Positions 35,014-43,234 of a stretch of DNA of 64,000 bases are shown here, one piece after another; the first letter of the stretch is position 1, and the number at the start of each line of letters is the position of its first letter. The stretch covers positions 1 through 64,000 of the forward strand of contig CANMWA010000010.1 of assembly GCA_947501475.1 (NCBI GenBank). The letters are read 5' to 3'. The DNA is from an uncultured Aquimarina sp. GTDB lineage: Bacteria; Bacteroidota; Bacteroidia; Flavobacteriales; Flavobacteriaceae. The translations under genes and the position numbers were made by a program. Below the pieces are notes generated by a model that saw only the letters and a program-made list of their open reading frames with translations, searched no databases and was not told where the DNA came from.

Positions 35014-35277
35014 TTATTCAGACATTTTTTGCTTTAGTCGTTCTTTCATAGCATTTTTTTCATATTCATTAATACTAATAACTTTTGGATCTTTGATCAA
35101 TTTGGTTAGTTTACCATTGTTTGTCGAATATTTTCTACAGGCTCTGCAATATATTAGATGTATATTTAATTTTACTTTTTCCCAAAAAGTAGCTTCTTTA
35201 TACTGATTTTTATCACAAAAGTGATTTGCATCAGAACAATTTACAAATATTCTGTTTTTGTTTTCTTCCTTACTCAT
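35014..35277 (-). CDS. Small putative zinc anti-sigma factor (ZAS-like)
   Basis: An 87-residue soluble protein starting 4 bases after the sigma-factor stop. Residues 40-47 (HLIYCRAC) form the His-x3-Cys-x2-Cys motif of zinc-associated anti-sigma proteins, and a second cluster (Cys14, His19, Cys21) lies upstream. There is no membrane helix, so if it controls the sigma factor it does so in the cytoplasm, perhaps in response to redox or zinc. I recall similar flavobacterial proteins carrying unrelated automatic names, so database labels should be treated with care. Confidence 0.72.
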   Translation of the reverse strand: MSKEENKNRIFVNCSDANHFCDKNQYKEATFWEKVKLNIHLIYCRACRKYSTNNGKLTKLIKDPKVISINEYEKNAMKERLKQKMSE

Positions 35278-35281
35278 TTTT

Positions 35282-35836
35282 TTAAAACCAATTTTTTTCT
35301 AAACATTCGGCCATTGCCGTACGGGCTCGATGAATGATAACCCATAGGTTAGACGCAGTAATATCAAATTCATTACAAATTGCCTCGGTATCAAAACCTT
35401 GTATTGTTTTCATTTTGAAAATATGGGCTTGTTTTTCGGGTAATTTACCCATGCAATTATGTATAGCAAGACCTAATTCTTCATTTTCTATTTCACTTTC
35501 AGCATTACCATCATATGGATCTGCCACTCTTTCTTCTAACCAATCTCCTTCGGTTTCAGAATCTCCGGTGTAATTCATTCTTACCTCAGCTTTTCCTTTA
35601 TTACTATTTATTTTACGATAATGGTCAATGATTTTTCTTTTTAGAATTGAGATTAACCAAGTACGTTCACTGGCTTCTCCTTTAAAATTTTTCATGGATT
35701 TAAGTCCTGCAAAGAATGTTTCTTGCACAAGGTCTTGTGCGATTTCTTTGTCATCAACTCTTACAATGGTATAGTTAAATAGGTAATCACTATACTTATC
35801 AATCCATGTGTTGGGGTCTATGGTGTTTGTTGGCAT
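35282..35836 (-). CDS. ECF-type RNA polymerase sigma factor
   Basis: A 184-residue sigma-70 family protein. Region 2 spans about 17-75 (DLVQETFFAGLKSMKNFKG, ERTWLISILKRKIIDHYRK) and region 4 about 123-180 (CMGKLPEKQAHIFKMKTIQGFDTEAICNEF, then SNLWVIIHRART). I start it at 35836 (MPTNTIDPNT): the frame opens at 35902, but the -7 box lies at 35907-35900, so the extra residues would not be transcribed. It heads a three-gene operon with two small ZAS-like proteins and is divergent from a porin-like gene. Confidence 0.9.
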   Translation of the reverse strand: MPTNTIDPNTWIDKYSDYLFNYTIVRVDDKEIAQDLVQETFFAGLKSMKNFKGEASERTWLISILKRKIIDHYRKINSNKGKAEVRMNYTGDSETEGDWLEERVADPYDGNAESEIENEELGLAIHNCMGKLPEKQAHIFKMKTIQGFDTEAICNEFDITASNLWVIIHRARTAMAECLEKNWF

Positions 35837-35899
35837 TGTTATTTCTATTGTTGTCTTTATCAAAAATAGGATAAAAAGTTGAATCTTAATATGCTTTAA

Positions 35900-35928
35900 C
35901 AAATGTATAATTAATTACTGGATCCAAA
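35900..35928 (-). promoter_or_regulatory. Promoter of the ECF sigma operon
   Basis: On the minus strand TTTG (35928-35925), 17 bases, then TACATTTG (35907-35900). This is a good match to the housekeeping Bacteroidota promoter and gives a leader of roughly 57 bases to the start at 35836. Confidence 0.65.
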
Positions 35929-36046
35929 TAGAAATTTAAAACACCCTGAATATTCTAAGAAAGGCTTTATTCTGTTTTAAATTTTGCATAAATTTATAAG
36001 GCGAAATTACCCTAACATTTTGATAAATAATTTTTTGCCATTATTT

Positions 36047-37180
36047 ATGAAAAAGATTTCACTTCTTTTATTTGTTGGGTTATTTACTCTAGAACTAATA
36101 GCACAAGATGTTTTGCCAAGTAAATTGGTTATAGATATTGGTGGGGCTTTACGATTTAATTATAATTATTCTTCTTGGAAACAGAATCAAAAACAACGTG
36201 GAGGAGATTTTGGTTTTGAAGTATTTCGATTGGATGCAAACGTTATTTATGAAAATCTAGAAATTCATCTGGATCAACGTTTTTATGCAGAAAACTTTGG
36301 AGGGGCTTTTCTGAAATATGGATGGTTTCAGTATAATATGAATGAAACCTCTCATTTTAAAATAGGCCTTATTCCTACTTATTTTGGAACACAACAATTT
36401 AATTCGCATAGCTGGTTTTTTCAGCTCCCTTTTTATCTGGGTTACGAGGATGATCACGATATGGGAGTGAGTTATGATTATGAAAATAAAAAAGTACGGT
36501 TAGATGTAGGGTTCTATAAAAATGCAGAAGTATTAGATTTTGCTGATGACAGCCCTGTTTCGGGATCAAGATATGCATATGATTTTTCGGGACGCAATAA
36601 AGAAATCAATCAGATTAATGCAAGGTTTAATTACAAAATTGATAATAAAGCAAAGCAAAAATTAGGGTGTTCTCTACAATATGGAGGCATCTGGAATATT
36701 GATACCAAGGAAATAGGTTGCCAGAAAACTCTGGGATTGCATTATGAAATGGATTATAAAAGATGGAATGTTAAATCACAGTTTCTAACATATCACCATA
36801 AACCAAAGAATGCCATCGGCCAAAGTAGAGATTTGATAGAAATGACGGCCTATGCATTTCCTTATAATACTGCTGCCAAAGCAAGTTTATATTCTTTGGG
36901 GTTTGCATATACATTGCCCTTAAAAAAAGGAGTATTGCAATCTATTCAGTTTTATAATGACTATAGTTATATGGATAAAGCAATTGATACTTGGGAGGAT
37001 ACACAAATGAATGTTTTAGGTGCACTTTTTTCTATGAAACACACCTACATTTATATAGATTATGCCTCAGGGCTTCATCATCCTTGGTTAGGATCACAAA
37101 CTACCGATGCCCTTACAACCGGAGATACTAACAATGGATGGGAAAGTAGGTTTAATATCAATTTTGGTTTTTATTATTAG
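36047..37180 (+). CDS. Porin-like outer-membrane protein
   Basis: A 377-residue protein with signal peptide MKKISLLLFVGLFTLELIAQ, started at 36047 because the longer frame from 35984 has no signal character. The mature part alternates polar and aromatic residues, as in a beta-barrel, and ends in FNINFGFYY with a terminal aromatic, as expected for outer-membrane insertion. Phrases such as DIGGALRFNYNYSSW and EVFRLDANVIYENLEIHLDQRFY resemble phosphate-selective-porin-like proteins, but I cannot name a substrate. It is divergent from the ECF sigma operon and could be one of its targets. Confidence 0.72.
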   Translation: MKKISLLLFVGLFTLELIAQDVLPSKLVIDIGGALRFNYNYSSWKQNQKQRGGDFGFEVFRLDANVIYENLEIHLDQRFYAENFGGAFLKYGWFQYNMNETSHFKIGLIPTYFGTQQFNSHSWFFQLPFYLGYEDDHDMGVSYDYENKKVRLDVGFYKNAEVLDFADDSPVSGSRYAYDFSGRNKEINQINARFNYKIDNKAKQKLGCSLQYGGIWNIDTKEIGCQKTLGLHYEMDYKRWNVKSQFLTYHHKPKNAIGQSRDLIEMTAYAFPYNTAAKASLYSLGFAYTLPLKKGVLQSIQFYNDYSYMDKAIDTWEDTQMNVLGALFSMKHTYIYIDYASGLHHPWLGSQTTDALTTGDTNNGWESRFNINFGFYY

Positions 37181-37498
37181 TAAAGCATGGATTTGCACCA
37201 TAGTTTTGTTTATACCTCATAAACTCCCAAGTGCTACCCAGGTTGATATAAACTTGTTTTTTGCTTCATTGTAATTTACCTGCTAGGTGTTGATGTTTTT
37301 ATTGTATACAAATAATTTATTATCATTAATGAATTACTATTTAGTTTAAGTCAACAGTGTATTTTATGTTACACAATACTAATTTTTAGCCTTGTCAATT
37401 ATAAGCTAAAGGTTTTACAGTTTATATTTTGCGGGCAAGCCATTTTTGTTAATGTATGAAATTATGTAAGTTATGGTCTAACACAAACTCATATTAAA
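37181..37498. other. 318-base gap upstream of the secreted aminopeptidase
   Basis: No gene. A near -7 element (TATATTTTG, one base longer than consensus) lies around 37422-37431, about 70 bases before the start. Nothing else stands out. Confidence 0.45.
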
Positions 37499-40039
37499 AT
37501 GAAAAAATTAAATCTAATTATTTCAACAGTATTGCTATGTCTTTGTTTGACATATAGCTATGCTCAAGAACCAAAAAGCATGTTTTATGCTACCATGCAA
37601 ACTAGGGATGCTCAAGGGCTTAAAATTGATCACCCAGAGGATATTAAAATTATTAGTTCAGAAAATGGTTACAGTGCAGTAATGCTTAGTCATAATGCTG
37701 CAGAAGAATTACACCATAAGGTTTTGGTTCACGGACCAGGGTTTATTTATGAAACTTCAGAGAAAAATGCTTTAGCTTCAATTAAAAATATTCAACAAAA
37801 ATCTTCAAGAGCGCAGAAAGCAGCCTTTTCTATTACGCAACAAACTTTAGTGAGACAAAGTCTTGATTTGGTAAATAATTTTAATATTGCAAATCAAATT
37901 CAGGAGCTCGAAAATTATGGTTCGAGATACCATACAACTAATACTGCTCGACAAGCTGTTTTGGATTTAAAAGTAAAATGGGAAGGCCTTGCCGCTGGTC
38001 GTAGTGATGTGTCTGTAAGAATTGTAAATCACACAAGCAGTAGTATGCCGTCTGTTGTAATGACAATAACCGGTACAGAAAAACCTGATGAATTTGTTAT
38101 TATTGGTGGGCATATTGACTCAACTGCAAGAGGGGGTAATGCTGATAATGCACCTGGAGCAGATGATAATGCGTCCGGGATTGCTACCATAACTGAAGCT
38201 GCCAGAGTATTATTTGACATGAATTTCAAACCTAAACGTACGATGGAGTTTATGGCCTTTGCAGCAGAAGAAGTTGGATTAAGAGGGTCTAAAGAAATCG
38301 CAGAAGATTACAAAAGACGAAATGTAAATGTTGTAAGTTATATGCAGTTAGATATGACCAATTATAAAGGATCTACTAATGATATATATGTTTCAACTGA
38401 TTCTTATAATGATGATGTTTTAAATAGCTTTTTGATAGAATTGATGGATTTTTATAATGCATCAGGGCCACATAGATTAACGTATGGTACTTCGCAATGT
38501 AATTATGGTTGTTCTGATCATTACAGTTGGGCGCAACAAGGGTATGATGTTGCTTTTCCTTTTGAAGCTTCATTTAATCAAAGTAATCCTAATATTCATA
38601 CTACTCGTGATACTTTTGATCGTTCACCAACACCAAATGCAACACATGCAGCCAAATTTGCAAAACTTGCATTAGAGTATTTAATCGAAATTTCTAATGG
38701 CGTTACAGGCGGTGGCCCAGGTGGCGATGTATGTGCACAAACAGTATCTGGTTACCCTTATCAAGAAGGGTTTGAAGGATCTATAGGAGATTGGACACAA
38801 GCCACAAATGATGATACCAACTGGACTGTTAACTCTGGTGGTACTCCATCTAATAGTACAGGGCCAAGTAGTGCGGCACAAGGGTCGTCTTATATATATG
38901 TAGAGGCTTCAGGAAACGGTACTGGATTTCCTAACAAGAGAGCAATTTTAAACTCACCTTGTTTCGATCTTAGTGCTCTTACTACCCCAAGATTAACTTT
39001 TCAATATCATATGTTGGGAAGTGCAATAAATTCATTAAATGTGCAAGCTAGAACAGGTAATACTGGAAGTTGGACAAGTGTTTTTAGTAAAACTGGCGCT
39101 CAAGGTAGTGACTGGAATACAGCAGATATAGATCTAGCTGCTTATGCAGGAAGTTCTAGCCTGCAATTACGACTTAATGTTGTTACCGGTAGTGGCAACA
39201 GTGGATGGCAAAGTGATATTGCTATAGATGACGTGAGTATACAAAATGGAACTGGAGGCCCAGGCCCAGGCCCAACATGCGAGGAGTTAAACTTTAATGA
39301 TTTCACAGTTGCTCCTTTCTCTAATCAGGATAGAGGAGGTACTGCTTCTATTGTAAATGGTGGAGTTGGATTATCTTTACAAGGTAACACCTGGAAAGAA
39401 ATAGCCCTTAATTATAATGTAACGGCTAGTACTGTTATAGAATTTGATTTTAGCAGTACATCTCAAGGAGAAATTCATGGAATTGGTTTTGAAGATGACG
39501 ATGCATTAACACCTACTAGATATTTCAAAGTTCATGGTAGCCAAAATTATGGAGTAACAAACTATGATAATTATTCGAGTGGTACTACGAAGTATACTAT
39601 CCCTGTTGGAAATTTCTATACCGGTAATATGAATCGACTAGTGTTTGTTAATGATAATGATGCAGGAAGTGGTAATAATTCAGTATTTTCTAATGTGAAG
39701 ATATATGAAGGTTCTTGTGGAAGATCTGTAAAAGAAGTTACAAATTTTGGATCTATCATTCCGACATATGGAAACGAAAAAGAAGGAGTATTGTCTACCC
39801 TAAAGATACACCCTAATCCAACAAAGAATAGTTTTATAATTAGTGTTGGAGAAAAAAGTGTAAGCGAAGTAACTGCTTTTATTTATTCAATTTTAGGAAA
39901 AAGAATAGCAGAGATCCAATTAAAAAATGGAACCAATAAGGTGTCTGCAAAAAAATTATCTATGAAACCAGGGATATATCTTATTGAAATTAAAACCGAT
40001 GGAGAAGATCCAATTACAGAAAAAATTGTAATTCAATAA
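37499..40039 (+). CDS. Secreted M28 aminopeptidase with type IX sorting domain
   Basis: An 846-residue multidomain protein. Order: signal peptide (1-23), pro-region, M28 peptidase domain (about 110-395), two beta-sandwich domains (about 415-590, a MAM/jelly-roll-like fold, and about 610-745), and a C-terminal sorting domain (about 770-846, HPNPTKNSFIISV to TEKIVIQ) of the type IX type A form. Zinc ligands by comparison with Vibrio aminopeptidase are His205, Asp222, Glu258, Asp285 and His367 with catalytic Glu257. It should be exported by the type IX system, of which PorV and GldJ are encoded in this window. Gly/Pro-rich linkers join the domains. Confidence 0.9.
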   Translation: MKKLNLIISTVLLCLCLTYSYAQEPKSMFYATMQTRDAQGLKIDHPEDIKIISSENGYSAVMLSHNAAEELHHKVLVHGPGFIYETSEKNALASIKNIQQKSSRAQKAAFSITQQTLVRQSLDLVNNFNIANQIQELENYGSRYHTTNTARQAVLDLKVKWEGLAAGRSDVSVRIVNHTSSSMPSVVMTITGTEKPDEFVIIGGHIDSTARGGNADNAPGADDNASGIATITEAARVLFDMNFKPKRTMEFMAFAAEEVGLRGSKEIAEDYKRRNVNVVSYMQLDMTNYKGSTNDIYVSTDSYNDDVLNSFLIELMDFYNASGPHRLTYGTSQCNYGCSDHYSWAQQGYDVAFPFEASFNQSNPNIHTTRDTFDRSPTPNATHAAKFAKLALEYLIEISNGVTGGGPGGDVCAQTVSGYPYQEGFEGSIGDWTQATNDDTNWTVNSGGTPSNSTGPSSAAQGSSYIYVEASGNGTGFPNKRAILNSPCFDLSALTTPRLTFQYHMLGSAINSLNVQARTGNTGSWTSVFSKTGAQGSDWNTADIDLAAYAGSSSLQLRLNVVTGSGNSGWQSDIAIDDVSIQNGTGGPGPGPTCEELNFNDFTVAPFSNQDRGGTASIVNGGVGLSLQGNTWKEIALNYNVTASTVIEFDFSSTSQGEIHGIGFEDDDALTPTRYFKVHGSQNYGVTNYDNYSSGTTKYTIPVGNFYTGNMNRLVFVNDNDAGSGNNSVFSNVKIYEGSCGRSVKEVTNFGSIIPTYGNEKEGVLSTLKIHPNPTKNSFIISVGEKSVSEVTAFIYSILGKRIAEIQLKNGTNKVSAKKLSMKPGIYLIEIKTDGEDPITEKIVIQ

Positions 40040-40061
40040 AAATAGGTAGTAGTACTATAAT

Positions 40062-40100
40062 AAAGGTGCTTTAATCATATTAAAGCACCTTTTGTTTTTT
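40062..40100 (+). terminator. Terminator of the secreted aminopeptidase gene
   Basis: A 14-bp stem (40062-40075 with 40079-40092) around CAT, then TTTGTTTTTT. It also lies downstream of the convergent M3 peptidase gene and may serve both. Confidence 0.82.
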
Positions 40101-40118
40101 AGCAAGTGTTACATTACA

Positions 40119-42140
40119 TTATTTTAACAATCCAGCTCGCTTTAATAATGCTTCTGGTTTAGGTTCTTGACCACGAAAACGCTTATATAATGTCATTGGA
40201 TTTTCGGTACCTCCTTTAGATAATACATGTTGCTTAAATTGGGTGGCAATTTCGGAGTTAAAAATTCCATTTTCTTTAAAATACTCAAAAGCGTCTGCAT
40301 CTAATACTTCAGCCCATTTGTAAGAATAATATCCAGCAGAGTATCCTCCTTGAAAAATATGAGAAAAAGCAGTACTCATACAATTTTCTGTAATATCTGG
40401 ATAGAGAGAAGTCTCTGCAAATATTTTTTTCTCATGCTCTTTAACATCTATAACACCGCTCGGATCTTGTCCGTGCCATGACATATCTAGTAATCCAAAA
40501 CTTAATTGCCGCAGTGTAGTCATACCTTCTAGAAAGGTAGCGGATTCTTTTATTTTTTTCACTAATTCCATTGGGATAATCTCTCCCGTTTCATAATGTT
40601 TCGCAAATAATTCAAGAGCTTCTTTTTCATAACACCAATTTTCTAGAACTTGGCTTGGTAGCTCTACAAAATCCCAGTATACACTAGTGCCCGATAATCC
40701 AGGATAGGTTGTGTTTGCTAACATACCATGTAGTGCATGACCAAACTCATGAAATAGGGTAGTGACTTCATTAAATGTAAGTAAAGATGGTTTACTAGGA
40801 GTAGGTTTGGTGAAATTGCAAACAATTGACACGTGTGGTCTTATATTGTTATCATTTTTCCTCATTTGTGATTTATAAGAAGTCATCCAGGCTCCATTAC
40901 GTTTGCCTGGTCTTGGATGAAAATCTGCATAAAATAACGCAATATAATTGCCCTCTAGATCTTTAACATTAAATGTTTTTACTTCTTGATGGTACTTGTC
41001 AGTTTCATTAGTTTCTTCAAATTGAAGTCCAAATAACTTTGAAGCGACCATAAAAACTCCATCAATTACATTTTCAAGTTTAAAGTATGGTTTTAGTTTT
41101 TCATCATCAAGATCAAAGAGTTTTTGTTTTAGCTTTTCAGCATAATAAGGACCATCCCATTTTTGTAACTGATCTATTCCGTCTAGTTCTTTAGCAAAAG
41201 ATTCTAGTTGTTTAAACTCTTTTTGTGCTGCGGGTTTTGCTTTTTCAAGAATATCATTAAGAAACGAAAAGACTTTCTCAGGAGTTTCGGCCATTCTTTC
41301 TTCAAGAATGTAATGTGCATGTGATGCATATCCTAATAATTCTGCTCGTTGATGTCTTAGATTAGCTATTTTTAATACAATATTTTGGTTGTCTAATTCA
41401 TCATCGTGGAAACCTTTGGATCCAAATGCTAGAGTTAATTTTTTACGTAATTCTCTATTTTTTGAATACGTAATAAATGGGATATAACTAGGGTAATCCA
41501 AAGTAATTAACCAGCCTTTTTTTTCTTTTGCTTCGGCCATTGCTTTTGCTGCTTCTTTAGCTCCATCAGGTAAACCATCTAGATCAGATTCATTAGTTAG
41601 CAACATTTCGAACTTATTGGTTTCTGCCAATACATTTTCACCAAAATTCAAACTTAATTTAGAGAGTTCTTTATCAATCTCTCTAAGCTGATCTTTTTTG
41701 TTTTCAGGTAAGTTTGCGCCATTTCTAGAAAATGACTTATATCTTTTTGTAAGTAATGTATATTGTTCTGGATTTAGATCTAAATGCTCTCTTTTTTTAT
41801 AAATTGTTTCGATTCTTTTAAATAAATCCAGATTAAGAGCAATGTCGTTACTAAATTCTGATAGAAGAGGAGAGGCTTGTTGCGCTATTTTTTGAATTTC
41901 TTCATTGGTCTCTGCGCTATTTAAATTAAAAAATACACTGGTGACTCTATCTAGTAATTCACCGCTATACTCTATAGCTTCTATTGTGTTTTGAAAAGAT
42001 GGCTCTTCAGGATTATTTACAATGGTATTGATCTCTTCTTTGGCCAGAGATATCCCATTTTTGATAGCGGGTAAATAATGTTCTGACTTTATGCTTGAAA
42101 AAGGAGATTGATCAAATAGTTTTAGTAAAGGATTGTTCAT
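40119..42140 (-). CDS. M3-family oligopeptidase (Dcp/oligopeptidase A type)
   Basis: A 673-residue zinc peptidase of normal length for the family. The zinc motif HEFGH is at residues 464-468 (TLFHEFGHALHGML) with the downstream Glu expected in FVELPSQVLENW. No signal peptide, so it is probably cytoplasmic and degrades short peptides. SGTSVYWDFVELPSQ and FSHIFQGGYSAGYYSY are typical of Dcp/OpdA. The start at 42140 is 43 bases from the first of the two palindromic elements described below. Confidence 0.93.
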   Translation of the reverse strand: MNNPLLKLFDQSPFSSIKSEHYLPAIKNGISLAKEEINTIVNNPEEPSFQNTIEAIEYSGELLDRVTSVFFNLNSAETNEEIQKIAQQASPLLSEFSNDIALNLDLFKRIETIYKKREHLDLNPEQYTLLTKRYKSFSRNGANLPENKKDQLREIDKELSKLSLNFGENVLAETNKFEMLLTNESDLDGLPDGAKEAAKAMAEAKEKKGWLITLDYPSYIPFITYSKNRELRKKLTLAFGSKGFHDDELDNQNIVLKIANLRHQRAELLGYASHAHYILEERMAETPEKVFSFLNDILEKAKPAAQKEFKQLESFAKELDGIDQLQKWDGPYYAEKLKQKLFDLDDEKLKPYFKLENVIDGVFMVASKLFGLQFEETNETDKYHQEVKTFNVKDLEGNYIALFYADFHPRPGKRNGAWMTSYKSQMRKNDNNIRPHVSIVCNFTKPTPSKPSLLTFNEVTTLFHEFGHALHGMLANTTYPGLSGTSVYWDFVELPSQVLENWCYEKEALELFAKHYETGEIIPMELVKKIKESATFLEGMTTLRQLSFGLLDMSWHGQDPSGVIDVKEHEKKIFAETSLYPDITENCMSTAFSHIFQGGYSAGYYSYKWAEVLDADAFEYFKENGIFNSEIATQFKQHVLSKGGTENPMTLYKRFRGQEPKPEALLKRAGLLK

Positions 42141-42182
42141 TATTGATGATAATTTCTTTAATTATTGATACTATTTTCTGGA

Positions 42183-42210
42183 TATCGATAAAAACGGTTT
42201 TTTGTCGATA
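42183..42210 (+). promoter_or_regulatory. Palindromic upstream element A
   Basis: An imperfect inverted repeat: TATCGA (42183-42188) and TCGATA (42205-42210) around an inner A5/T5 pair with CGG between. A similar element stands before unit B with nearly the same spacing to the -7 box (about 52 bases here, 51 there). It may be a regulator site. It also lies just upstream of the divergent M3 peptidase gene. Confidence 0.5.
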
Positions 42211-42260
42211 AATATATGTTTTATGATACTATTTTTAGATATAGTTAGGCTTTAGATTAA

Positions 42261-42268
42261 TATTTTTG
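42261..42268 (+). promoter_or_regulatory. -7 element of putative small RNA A
   Basis: TATTTTTG matches TAnnTTTG. The -33 region is weak. The predicted start is the G at 42273, the equivalent of G42596 in unit B. Confidence 0.5.
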
Positions 42269-42272
42269 AACC

Positions 42273-42401
42273 GGTTTATTAGTAATGGTCTAGTAGTAAA
42301 AAATGTAATTTTTATTTTTATCTGGGGTATGGATATTAATAAAAAAAAACACTACAAAGACCAAATATATTGAAAGAGCTGCATTTTTTGTAGCTCTTTT
42401 T
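42273..42401 (+). ncRNA. Putative structured small RNA A (tandem paralog)
   Basis: No protein is encoded. From the predicted start the transcript would be about 129 nt. It can fold into a rod: GGTCT/AGACC (42287-42291 with 42358-42362), a small bulge, GTAGT/ACTAC (42293-42297 with 42351-42355), an 8-bp TTTTTATT/AATAAAAA helix (42309-42316 with 42338-42345), a TT/TT internal loop, TATC/GATA (42319-42322 with 42332-42335) and the 9-base loop TGGGGTATG. A single-stranded linker with TATTGAAA leads into the terminator stem AAAGAGCT/AGCTCTTT (42373-42380 with 42392-42399). No plus-strand gene upstream needs this terminator. The family is not one I can name. Confidence 0.6.
42373..42401 (+). terminator. 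Terminator of putative small RNA A
   Basis: An 8-bp stem with an 11-base T-rich loop followed by T5. It is an orphan terminator unless a small RNA is made here. Confidence 0.65.
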
Positions 42402-42505
42402 CTTTTCATTTTGTTAAAAAAACACCCTTTTTCTATGCTTTTTGTGTTAATAACGTATGTTTTTTCAATATAAAAGAATATTAAAAAGGCTGTAATTGCG
42501 CTATT

Positions 42506-42531
42506 TATCGGCTAAAAAGGCTTTTTGTCGA
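42506..42531 (+). promoter_or_regulatory. Palindrome-like upstream element B
   Basis: Shares with element A the pattern TATCG, A5, GG, T5, GTCGA in the same order; the outer arms are less symmetric here. The end of GTCGA lies 51 bases before the -7 box of small RNA B. Confidence 0.5.
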
Positions 42532-42560
42532 AAATTGTTAATAAATAATCAATACTTTTA

Positions 42561-42590
42561 TTGTGTAATTAAAGTAAGGTTTTACCTTTG
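42561..42590 (+). promoter_or_regulatory. Promoter of putative small RNA B
   Basis: TTG at 42561-42563, a spacer of exactly 19 bases, then TACCTTTG at 42583-42590. This is among the best consensus promoters in the window, yet no protein gene follows it on this strand. Confidence 0.7.
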
Positions 42591-42595
42591 TTATA

Positions 42596-42720
42596 GGTTT
42601 TAAGAGTATGGTCTTACGATGAATTTTTTGTGTAATATATTTAAGTTGGTTAATAAATATTGTTATATTCTTCCGTAAGACCTGATATTGAAAAGAGTCA
42701 CCATTGGTGACTCTTTTTTT
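42596..42720 (+). ncRNA. Putative structured small RNA B (tandem paralog)
   Basis: A transcript of about 125 nt from the strong promoter to a strong terminator, with no open frame. A 9-bp closing stem GGTCTTACG/CGTAAGACC (42610-42618 with 42674-42682) begins with the same GGTCT/AGACC as unit A. Inside are GAAT/ATTC (42621-42624 with 42667-42670) and ATATTT/AAATAT (42637-42642 with 42655-42660) below a 12-base loop containing TTGG. After AGACC the linker TATTGAAA is shared with unit A before the terminator stem. The loops and stem bodies differ between units while pairing is kept, the pattern expected of a real RNA family. Confidence 0.65.
42691..42720. terminator. Terminator of small RNA B, also purE side
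   Basis: A 12-bp stem (42691-42702 with 42706-42717), 3-base loop, then T to 42720. The A4 on the left makes it bidirectional, so it can also stop purK-purE transcription, whose stop codon lies at 42746. Confidence 0.85.
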
Positions 42721-42745
42721 GTTTACTATATTTTCAAAAGAATGA

Positions 42746-43231
42746 TTATTTGTTTATCTGCTTAGCACCTTCTATTACTTTTTGTTTAAGACCTTCTTTG
42801 TAAACTACTATTTTATCTAAAACACATGCATCATTACTACCTATAATTTGTGCAGCCAGGATACCAGCATTTAATGCGCCATCTAGGGCAACAGTGGCTA
42901 CAGGGACACCACCGGGCATTTGCAAAATTGATAGTACAGAATCCCATCCATCTATAGAGTTACGAGATTTTACTGGCACGCCAATAATAGGTAAAGGAGA
43001 TAATGAGGCTACCATTCCTGGTAGATGAGCTGCGCCTCCTGCTCCAGCAATAATAACTTTTATACCTCTTTTATGAGCGTTTTTTGCATAATCAAATAGT
43101 TTTTCGGGTGTGCGATGTGCCGATACAATATCAACCTCTACCTCGATATCAAACCCTTGTAATACCTCAATAGCTTTTTCCATTATAGGCATATCACTAG
43201 TACTGCCCATTATTACTCCGACTTTGCTCAT
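42746..43231 (-). CDS. purE: N5-carboxyaminoimidazole ribonucleotide mutase
   Basis: A 161-residue class I PurE that moves the carboxylate of N5-CAIR to give CAIR in purine synthesis. The phosphate-binding start MGSTSDMPIM, the SAHRTPEKLF motif with His39, and GAGGAAHLPGM are all present. It lies 3 bases after purK on the same strand and is followed by a bidirectional terminator. Confidence 0.96.
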   Translation of the reverse strand: MSKVGVIMGSTSDMPIMEKAIEVLQGFDIEVEVDIVSAHRTPEKLFDYAKNAHKRGIKVIIAGAGGAAHLPGMVASLSPLPIIGVPVKSRNSIDGWDSVLSILQMPGGVPVATVALDGALNAGILAAQIIGSNDACVLDKIVVYKEGLKQKVIEGAKQINK

Positions 43232-43234
43232 AGC

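Noticed and set aside
35837..35902. Upstream extension of the ECF sigma factor
   Set aside because: Its start lies within the -7 promoter box, so it would not be transcribed.
42273..42720. Purine riboswitch or attenuator for purE-purK
   Set aside because: The units are on the plus strand, opposite to purK-purE, and lie beyond the 3' end of purE, so they cannot be its leader.
42273..42720. 6S RNA
   Set aside because: The rod shape is suggestive, but about 125 nt is short for 6S RNA and the two-copy tandem layout is unusual. It is not fully excluded; a covariance search would decide.
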